A program made the translations under genes and the position numbers. Shown in pieces: positions 1-5,555 of a stretch of DNA of 12,012 nucleotides (position 1 is its first letter; the number at the start of each line of letters is the position of its first letter). Below the pieces are notes generated by a model. The model was not told the origin of the DNA. It did not search any database and saw only the letters and a list, made by a program, of their open reading frames with translations. Source of the DNA: JBCFBK01 sp050173895 (GTDB taxonomy: Bacteria; Bacteroidota; Bacteroidia; Bacteroidales; Prolixibacteraceae); the NCBI GenBank assembly GCA_050173895.1, contig JBFXKJ010000108.1:1-12012 (forward strand), read 5' to 3'.

Positions 1-83
1 CTGCCTGATTTTATGGGTTCAAACAAATATAACCATTTCAAAAGGCCGACAAGATTTTTGCGCGTAATCTAACTGATTACATG

Positions 84-545
84 TTAGTTATAAATAAATT
101 TAACTATTTTTAAGAGACACTTGTGAGAAAAATTAATAAGTTTTCTTCGTCTTTGGCAATAAATTGTTAAAACACCTTTTTCTTCATTGACTAAAAAATC
201 TGTTATATCTATGAATTCTCCCGGGCCTTTACCCGCTTTTGATATTTCAAATTCTATCGCTCCATTGCTGATATTAAAACAGACTATTTTAGGTTGTGAA
301 TCAGATACATATAACTTGCTATCCTTTATAAATGCCCTTTCCACGCTTCCAATAGGTAGTTCATTAGATAATTTAACAAAAGCTTTTATTTTTAGAACAG
401 AGGGATAGTCAACCACGGATATGTCATCTTCATTTATTATAACAGGCTTACAGTTATCATCTCCGCTAACTGAAATTCTAGTGCTTGATTCATTGTGGCA
501 CGAAACAAGAAGCACAAAAATGAATATTATACAGACTTTAAACAT
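84..545 (-). CDS. 6-bladed beta-propeller lipoprotein, truncated
   Basis: The product is 153 aa from the ATG at 545. I chose that start because it gives a compact lipoprotein signal (MFKVCIIFIFVLLVSC, lipobox Cys16); the in-frame start at 599 would put 18 residues before it. After the signal, the phrase around SKAGKGPGEF, then DFLVNEEKGVLTIY and a basic KLINF segment, fits the first one or two blades of the 6-bladed propeller (BF3164/TolB-like) lipoproteins of Bacteroidota. Family members are usually 350 to 400 aa, so more than half is missing. The reading frame stays family-like up to the TAA at 84-86, and the 83 bases beyond it show no clear continuation in any frame. It lies 59 bp downstream of a Cys-rich NVEALA-like peptide, a pairing I recall from Bacteroides genomes. 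Likely a pseudogene or remnant; a short functional form is possible. Confidence 0.6.
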   Translation of the reverse strand: MFKVCIIFIFVLLVSCHNESSTRISVSGDDNCKPVIINEDDISVVDYPSVLKIKAFVKLSNELPIGSVERAFIKDSKLYVSDSQPKIVCFNISNGAIEFEISKAGKGPGEFIDITDFLVNEEKGVLTIYCQRRRKLINFSHKCLLKIVKFIYN

Positions 546-604
546 TGTATTTTTATTTAATAGGTTGGATAGGTGCAGGAAATAAATTCCTGCACCCACA
601 TACT

Positions 605-922
605 TTAACAGTTATATTCCGGAGTACACTCGCCAGGAGTACATGTGCAGGATGGGCAAACATATTGATCCACACAATCAATCATTGTGCCGGATACAGT
701 ACACCATCCGCCACCTCCTCCGCAATACCAACAACCATAAACCCATATCTGGCATCCCACTTCATCCTCGATTTGACCAGGAGGGTTATTTTCTGGCCAC
801 CACGAAGCATTAGCGTTTAGTAACTTCAAACTAATGTTATTGAAATTCGCATTTGATCCAATTGTTAACAATAGATTTAAGCAAATAATGATGCCTAACA
901 ATAGAAACATAATTTTTTTCAT
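605..922 (-). CDS. NVEALA-like secreted Cys-rich peptide
   Basis: A 105-aa small secreted protein. Residues 1-22 form a basic then strongly hydrophobic signal or anchor segment. They are followed by ISLKLLNANA (residues 30-39), which I read as a degenerate form of the LSLANVEALA motif of the Bacteroidota NVEALA family. The mature part is acidic and rich in Gly, Trp and Cys. It has ten cysteines between residues 57 and 105 (57, 64, 67, 74, 83, 89, 92, 94, 99, 105) and a Gly5 run at 68-72, suggesting a disulfide-bonded extracytoplasmic peptide. It lies between the O-antigen-ligase-like gene (111 bp upstream) and the propeller lipoprotein (59 bp downstream), probably in one transcript. The function of NVEALA peptides is not known to me; a secreted or surface role is inferred from the leader. 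Confidence 0.72.
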   Translation of the reverse strand: MKKIMFLLLGIIICLNLLLTIGSNANFNNISLKLLNANASWWPENNPPGQIEDEVGCQIWVYGCWYCGGGGGWCTVSGTMIDCVDQYVCPSCTCTPGECTPEYNC

Positions 923-979
923 TTCTGAAAATTTTTAAATTCTTAATTCTACGAGTGCCTGCTCTATCCTTTCACAGGA

Positions 980-997
980 GGGGAATCGTAGTTCCCC
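980..997 (-). other. Short stem-loop between ligase and peptide genes
   Basis: GGGGAA at 980-985 pairs with TTCCCC at 992-997 around a 6-base loop. It lies in the 111-bp gap between the ligase stop and the Cys-rich peptide start. No T-run follows it on the minus strand, so it is not a convincing terminator. It could be an mRNA processing or stability element, or chance. I see no clear TAnnTTTG promoter in this gap, which favours co-transcription of the peptide with the ligase. Confidence 0.3.
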
Positions 998-1033
998 GGA
1001 AATTTTACTTATCTTCGCTTCCCGAAAGGAGAA

Positions 1034-2962
1034 CTACCAGAATTGTTGTTTAATGAGCGTTAGACCACCTGTGCAGTTTTCTCCTTTCGCCTTATTTGGG
1101 GGAGTGGTTATCTTTTGTCCAATGTTTCTGGTGATAATCTCCTGCATTTCTGCTCTGATTTCTTCGACGGCCTGGGATGGCACTTTTACGGCTTTATCTA
1201 TTATCTCCCGGGCAATCGCAATAGCTTTTTCATTTTGCCCGGTCTCATGGTACAGTTTCGCCAACAGGTACAAGGGATAAAATTTATGAGGTACCATATT
1301 GGCCGCCAGTTTGTATTGTTCTTCAGCCTTTGGATATTCACCCCTCGCTTTGTAACAATCTCCCAAGGTAATGTACCAAAATTCGTCTTTATAGTATTTG
1401 CCGCCTTTGACTAATTTTTCTATCGCTTCCTTGTATTTGCCTTCCAAATACAAGCTCTTCCCGTATTGCTGTAAAAACAGCCCCTGATACTTTAAATCCG
1501 GGTAGGCCTCTGCAAAACTTTCATTGGCCTCCCGGTAATTGCCCGTCTGATAGAGCGTTTCTGCCTCATCCCAAAGCCAGTAAGCCTGTTTTAGTTTGGG
1601 TGTTTGCACCAGGTAAAACAGTCCCAGGAAGATGATGCCGACTAAAACAGGCGTTTTCATGACAATCGGAATAATCCTGTTTTGGTGTTTGGCTGTGCTG
1701 CTTTTTAATGCTGCCAATACCGCCAGGGAATAAAAAAACAGGATAGTGACCGGAAGTGAATAGAAAGGATAAGAGAAACATCCGAAGACCATAATTCCGG
1801 CTAACGAAGCACGGGTGGTTCCTATCATTAAATACCGTTCACGGGATACAGGTCTGGGAATTTTATAAAACAGGGCATAACCGGTTATCAGCAAGAATAA
1901 CATTAATCCGGTAAGACCTGTTTCGGAAGTTACCTGTAAGGGTTCGTTAAAGGCCCATTGTACACTACCAGCCAGCATCTTTTCTTCCTCACTACCATTT
2001 CCCTCCATAAAATAAGCAGACTGTGCCGGGGCCATCGTTGTTTGCACGGTGTTAAATCCATGCCCGATTATTGGTTGCTCCTTGATCGTGTTTATAACTA
2101 CTTTCCAGATTAGTAAACGCCCTGAAGCAGAATCCTTTTTTAACAAGTAGAGCCCAGTGAACAGCAACAGGAAAATCGTTGGAGTAAGCAGGTAAGCTAA
2201 CCTTCTTTTCAGCTTGTTTTTTAACAAGCTTTTTAAGTATAGCAACGGTTTATAGCGAAAAAATACCCAAACCAGTAAAACAGCCATTAACCCAAGCCAG
2301 GCTGCCCGGCTTCGTGTAGCGGGAACAATGACAAGGATCAAACAAACAGCCAGATAACCGGTCCAATGAACTAACTTATTTAAAACCGAATTTTGTTTCA
2401 CACAGGAAAGCAATAATGCCCAAGGCAATGAGGAAACTAGAAAACCGGCATACGGGGCCGGGTTAAAAAAAGTGCCTGTTACTTTAAACTGGCTGTGATA
2501 AATCGGATAACCTCCGTAAAGCTGAAACAATCCTATTGCTGCTTCCGCCATTACCACCAGGACAATGACCATGACCGGTATATACAGCAATGCTTGCCTG
2601 CCGTTTTTTAAAGTCTCGGACAAGATGGTTCCGGCTATCAGGAAAAAAGCAAAACATCCCGAAAACCAAAAGAACTTCTCATCATGCCAGATCCCATCCA
2701 CCTTGCCACGCAACATGATCCAGGTAAACCATGCCAGGACAAATAAAGACAGCTTATTTAATGGTTGCTTCCTATTCCTGATAAATACTATTAACCCTGC
2801 AGGTATGACAAACAGCATCCACCGGCAGAAAAAGAAAATCTTGCCCATCCGGGTGGGATCATGCAACTCATTATCCACTACCAGGGCGCTGGCAAACACA
2901 CCGGATAGTAAAACCAGCATCGCCGTCAGTACAACACGGTAGGATAACGCGGGGGTAATCAT
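1034..2962 (-). CDS. O-antigen ligase/PglL-like membrane protein with C-terminal TPRs
   Basis: A 642-aa polytopic inner-membrane protein of the O-antigen ligase/Wzy_C superfamily, which transfers lipid-linked glycans to lipid A core or, in PglL-type enzymes, to protein hydroxyls. About ten to twelve hydrophobic segments span residues 8-450. Family landmarks are visible: TGTFFNP then YAGFL (162-175), the Arg-containing ATRSRAAWLG (215-224), GRLLIWK (281-287), GHGFNTV (300-306) at the start of the large periplasmic loop, and NEPLQVTSETGLTGL (339-353). Residues 463-590 carry three or four TPR-type helical hairpins (for example GNYREANESFAEAYP and GEYPKAEEQYKLAANMVP), probably periplasmic. The ATG at 2962 opens directly into the first membrane helix. 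No glycan-synthesis genes are nearby; instead, small secreted peptides lie immediately upstream and downstream. That makes a peptide O-glycosylation role conceivable, which is my inference. The family is confident; the acceptor is not. Confidence 0.85.
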   Translation of the reverse strand: MITPALSYRVVLTAMLVLLSGVFASALVVDNELHDPTRMGKIFFFCRWMLFVIPAGLIVFIRNRKQPLNKLSLFVLAWFTWIMLRGKVDGIWHDEKFFWFSGCFAFFLIAGTILSETLKNGRQALLYIPVMVIVLVVMAEAAIGLFQLYGGYPIYHSQFKVTGTFFNPAPYAGFLVSSLPWALLLSCVKQNSVLNKLVHWTGYLAVCLILVIVPATRSRAAWLGLMAVLLVWVFFRYKPLLYLKSLLKNKLKRRLAYLLTPTIFLLLFTGLYLLKKDSASGRLLIWKVVINTIKEQPIIGHGFNTVQTTMAPAQSAYFMEGNGSEEEKMLAGSVQWAFNEPLQVTSETGLTGLMLFLLITGYALFYKIPRPVSRERYLMIGTTRASLAGIMVFGCFSYPFYSLPVTILFFYSLAVLAALKSSTAKHQNRIIPIVMKTPVLVGIIFLGLFYLVQTPKLKQAYWLWDEAETLYQTGNYREANESFAEAYPDLKYQGLFLQQYGKSLYLEGKYKEAIEKLVKGGKYYKDEFWYITLGDCYKARGEYPKAEEQYKLAANMVPHKFYPLYLLAKLYHETGQNEKAIAIAREIIDKAVKVPSQAVEEIRAEMQEIITRNIGQKITTPPNKAKGENCTGGLTLIKQQFW

Positions 2963-3107
2963 GTGGCCATTCTAAAATAAAGCATTACTATTGTTTGCTA
3001 TTAATACCCGGCACTTAGATCAAAATGCCCGGTCTTATCCAACCCCGGATTATATCCGTGATCCGCCCGGCTTTTATTTTGTGTTTACAGCGTGGGCCTG
3101 CATATGA

Positions 3108-3362
3108 TTACTTAAATAGGTCATCGATAGCTACAGAGAGACTCCAGCCTCTGGGAGACTGCCGAAATGGAATAACAGGATCTTCCGGATCAGGAATATC
3201 CGTTTCACCTATTGTTCCATCAGCTTTTGCCTGAAGCAACGCCAGTGACAGCTGAGATTGTTTGGTCGGATCCGGCACTGTTGAGAAAAATACATTTGCC
3301 ACAATGATAGCGATCACAACTATCCACATCGCTTTTCTCTTTATGATACGTCTCATTTCCAT
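3108..3362 (-). CDS. Small secreted NVEALA-like peptide without cysteine
   Basis: An 84-aa product from the ATG at 3362; a second in-frame ATG at 3356 would give 82 aa. The longer reading frame reaching 3410 is rejected because it would run across the predicted -7 element. A basic MEMRRIIKRK start is followed by a hydrophobic segment (residues 11-27), then LSLALLQAKADG (38-49), which matches the LSLANVEALADG pattern of NVEALA-type leaders and parallels ISLKLLNANA in the other peptide of this cassette. The rest is acidic and Pro-rich (ETDIPDPEDPVIPF) with no Cys, and ends in an amphipathic SLSVAIDDLF. It lies between the TPR/HTH regulator and the ligase-like gene, 145 bp above the latter. It probably heads the transcript peptide-ligase-peptide-propeller. 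Specific function unknown. Confidence 0.68.
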   Translation of the reverse strand: MEMRRIIKRKAMWIVVIAIIVANVFFSTVPDPTKQSQLSLALLQAKADGTIGETDIPDPEDPVIPFRQSPRGWSLSVAIDDLFK

Positions 3363-3407
3363 TATTTGTAGGTTTGAATAGTTTAAAAAACCATCGATGA
3401 TTCGATA

Positions 3408-3415
3408 CAAACATA
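3408..3415 (-). promoter_or_regulatory. Bacteroidota-type -7 promoter element
   Basis: The minus strand reads TATGTTTG here, an exact match to the TAnnTTTG -7 element used by the primary sigma factor of Bacteroidota. A start near 3400 would give a leader of about 38 nt before the ATG at 3362. I see no good TTTG -33 element at the expected distance, which fits a promoter that depends on an activator bound just upstream. Confidence 0.6.
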
Positions 3416-3448
3416 AAGAAGATGGAAGACATCGGAGTAATTTTACAG

Positions 3449-3466
3449 GGGTGCAAAAGGGTGCAA
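3449..3466. promoter_or_regulatory. Tandem GGGTGCAA operator-like repeat
   Basis: GGGTGCAA occurs at 3449-3456 and again at 3459-3466, exactly 10 bp apart, so both copies face the same side of the helix. Relative to a start near 3400 they lie at about -50 to -66, a usual activator position. They sit between the stop of the TPR/HTH regulator (3497) and the peptide promoter, so that regulator is the obvious candidate to bind them (inference). Confidence 0.5.
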
Positions 3467-3496
3467 GTCTTCGAAAATGGAACTTTTTGTCTTTCT

Positions 3497-5158
3497 TCAG
3501 TCGATTTTTTTTAAATACAGGTAAATTTCTGTCGACTCATCTAATGAGAACTTATTGCGGATCCTCTTTTTGGCGCTTTTCACAGCCTCATCCCCAACTC
3601 CTAGTAAATTCGTGATCGCGTAATTGGTTAGATTAAAATACAGGCACATACAATATTTCATATCTGTCGGGCTAAGCTCAGGTATCTGTTGCTTCAAGCG
3701 CTCGATCCAGCCCGGGCGCAAACGTTGAAAAGCAACTTCATATTCGATCCATGTTGTAATCTGCTTTTGATCAATGGCCTTCAAAAGTCCAGAGCTTAAC
3801 GAAGCATCCTGATACTGAACCTGCAAATCCTGTACCTGCCGGATGAGGTCGGTTTTTTTTTCTCTCTCTGCTTTTAACGACTGGAGTAAATTGGCGATTT
3901 GTTCCTCAACTTCTATATTTTTTAGTTTCAGGATTGTTTGTCTGTGCCTGCTTTCTCTCAATAAGATCCAGGCAATCAGGAACGCGGTTACAAAGATAAG
4001 CCCCATCACCACCATGATAAAGAGGAACCGCTGCACCTGGAGCCTTAAATCGAGTTTTTCCTGCTCTAACTCAGTATACCGGTAATACGCGCCCAATGCC
4101 AATACCTGATACCTGCGCATGGCTTCCCTTTCATTTGCCTTCAAACCATTGTACCGTTCCAACATTTGCTGAGCATATTTGTAATCGCCAATATGCTTGT
4201 AAAGGACCGAGAGCAATTCAACACAATTCGCTTCTACAGGTTGAATTTTCATCTCAGCTGCATCGTCCAACACCTGACCGATAACTTCAATCGCCTTCAT
4301 ATCCTTCCCTTGTTTGGCAAACAAATAGCCTTGAGCGTACCGATAACGAAGGTACTGTTCGGAAGTTGGCGTATAGCGATATGGTTTGTCCGGGAACCGG
4401 TCATAATAGGCTTGCGTTCGTCGTGAGGGATCTTGCCTTATTTTTGAATACAAAATATTCAATTCTGCTGTATAAGCTCCCGACCAGCGTTGCGCCTCAA
4501 TAAAATCAGCCTTCGCCTTCTCGTAATAACTGATTTTTATCGAATCATTTTCCGCCGAGGCTCCCATGGCAGCATACAACAACGCCCGGTAAACCGGATC
4601 CCTCAGTTCTTCGGTTTTCTGTCTGAGGCCTTTGAAAAGCGATTCCCGATCCAGGGCAAGCTGATCCGACATACGCAATAAAGCCAGCGATGCGTAAAAC
4701 TTGAATTTTTCATGACCGTGTCTGGCAAAATATTCTTCACATTCGATGTACAAACGGGTTGCATTATCAGCCAACTGAAGATGCTCAAAGATAATTGCCC
4801 GGACTAGCTTATTGATCGTACTGTGATAACGATCTTCCTGACTCAAATAGACAGTCTCAGCTTTTTCCAAATAGCTAATGCATTTCTCTATTTCTCCTTT
4901 ATCGTATTGAATCACTCCTCTGATCGTATTGATTCTTGCCCGTTCAAGGGGGGTAATATGAATCGTATCAAGTTGACCGAGCAAGCTGTCCAGACTTTCA
5001 GGCTCCTGAAACATTTTCGATTCAATTCGGTCGAGCATCGCTCCCATAGATGTTTCCGACACCCTCTTACATCCATCCGATAAAATAAGGATGCACAAAA
5101 TGGCGAGGACAAACCCGCATAATTGTCTCTCCGGTTTAAACCTGAAGTTCTTTCTCAT
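3497..5158 (-). CDS. Membrane-spanning TPR regulator with C-terminal helix-turn-helix
   Basis: A 553-aa product from the ATG at 5158; a TTG three codons upstream also opens the frame. Residues 14-30 form a signal or anchor helix ending in SDGC (a poor lipobox, with Asp at -2). Residues 35-375 are all-helical with TPR-like pairs (for example 84-101, GVIQYDKGEIEKCISYLE, and 317-335). A second membrane helix lies at 377-400 and a charged coiled coil at 401-450. The C-terminus (493-545, ELSPTDMKYCMCLYFNLTNYAITNLLG onward to KKRIRNKFSL) has the spacing of the LuxR/GerE-type HTH that ends many Bacteroidota TPR regulators. Topology therefore suggests periplasmic sensing TPRs and a cytoplasmic DNA-binding domain: a one-component transmembrane regulator. 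It lies directly upstream of the peptide/ligase cassette and is probably its activator. No kinase or receiver domain is visible. Confidence 0.75.
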   Translation of the reverse strand: MRKNFRFKPERQLCGFVLAILCILILSDGCKRVSETSMGAMLDRIESKMFQEPESLDSLLGQLDTIHITPLERARINTIRGVIQYDKGEIEKCISYLEKAETVYLSQEDRYHSTINKLVRAIIFEHLQLADNATRLYIECEEYFARHGHEKFKFYASLALLRMSDQLALDRESLFKGLRQKTEELRDPVYRALLYAAMGASAENDSIKISYYEKAKADFIEAQRWSGAYTAELNILYSKIRQDPSRRTQAYYDRFPDKPYRYTPTSEQYLRYRYAQGYLFAKQGKDMKAIEVIGQVLDDAAEMKIQPVEANCVELLSVLYKHIGDYKYAQQMLERYNGLKANEREAMRRYQVLALGAYYRYTELEQEKLDLRLQVQRFLFIMVVMGLIFVTAFLIAWILLRESRHRQTILKLKNIEVEEQIANLLQSLKAEREKKTDLIRQVQDLQVQYQDASLSSGLLKAIDQKQITTWIEYEVAFQRLRPGWIERLKQQIPELSPTDMKYCMCLYFNLTNYAITNLLGVGDEAVKSAKKRIRNKFSLDESTEIYLYLKKID

Positions 5159-5160
5159 TC

Positions 5161-5212
5161 TTAACAAATGCTTTATCCATTATCGCTACATGCAAAATAA
5201 AACATTTGTTAA
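5161..5212. repeat. Perfect 10-bp inverted repeat at the regulator promoter
   Basis: TTAACAAATG (5161-5170) and CATTTGTTAA (5203-5212) are perfect inverted copies separated by 32 bp, ending 2 bp before the regulator's ATG. Between the arms, the minus strand has a near-consensus -7 element, TATTTTG (5193-5199), 20 bp below a TTTG (5220-5223) that could be the -33 element. One arm thus falls inside the promoter and the other in the leader, as expected for an operator used in autoregulation or looping, or for an RNA stem that hides the start codon. Confidence 0.5.
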
Positions 5213-5310
5213 ATCTAAACAAAAAATGGTTTAATCCCCCTTGACGATGCGTGTTTTCTTCTACAGATCATCCAAAAACTGTATAGTCTTTTTAGGAAAG
5301 CTCTAGGAAA

Positions 5311-5387
5311 GGTCATAGCCCGCTCAACACCCACTCAGATCCCACTCAAAGGCTACTCAAAGCCCACTTTAATGCCACTTATGGCTA
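5311..5387. repeat. Imperfect 11-bp tandem repeat, about seven units
   Basis: Units start at 5311, 5322, 5333, 5344, 5355, 5366 and 5377, each exactly 11 bp. The best units are ACTCAGATCCC, ACTCAAAGGCT and ACTCAAAGCCC; the outer ones (GGTCATAGCCC, GCTCAACACCC, ACTTTAATGCC, ACTTATGGCTA) are degenerate. The period is not a multiple of three and no ORF covers it, so it is not coding. One unit per helical turn would suit cooperative protein binding or intrinsic curvature. It occupies the 397-bp gap between the permease array and the regulator, with no other gene present there. Confidence 0.55.
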
Positions 5388-5490
5388 TTTAAGATCTGAA
5401 TATCCAAATAAGCTCCACTTCTCCACCAATGCCCCAGGCGCCGGCCCAAAACAAGCTCAACGAAAAACTACCCTTCTTATGATCTGAAGC

Positions 5491-5524
5491 GAGCCTGGAA
5501 GCTACGGCTTCCAGGGCTCTTTTT
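5491..5524 (+). terminator. Terminator-shaped hairpin in plus-strand sense
   Basis: GAGCCTGGAAGC (5491-5502) pairs with GCTTCCAGGGCTC (5507-5519; one bulged G) around the loop TACG. Closed by C-G, this is a cUACGg tetraloop of the very stable UNCG class, and TTTTT follows at 5520-5524. It has the form of an intrinsic terminator for plus-strand transcription, yet no plus-strand gene precedes it. On the minus strand, below the permease stop at 5556, the stem exists but no U-run follows. It may act as an mRNA end-stabilising hairpin, or end an unannotated plus-strand transcript. Confidence 0.45.
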
Positions 5525-5555
5525 ACCATAGCTGCGTCGCTCTGCGACTGTATTT

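Noticed and set aside
546..599. Upstream start for the propeller lipoprotein
   Set aside because: Starting at 599 would place 18 residues before a well-formed lipoprotein signal; the ATG at 545 is better.
3001..3080. Repeated CCCGG words and a short CGGAT/ATCCG stem between peptide and ligase
   Set aside because: Spacing is irregular, the stem is only 5 bp and no T-run follows; probably chance.
3363..3410. Upstream start for the cysteine-free peptide
   Set aside because: It would translate through the -7 element and spoil the short basic-hydrophobic leader that begins at 3362.
5159..5167. TTG start for the TPR/HTH regulator
   Set aside because: Only three codons longer and inside the inverted repeat; the ATG at 5158 is preferred.
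5311..5387. Possible CRISPR array
   Set aside because: The period is 11 bp with no spacers and no cas genes, so it is a simple tandem repeat.
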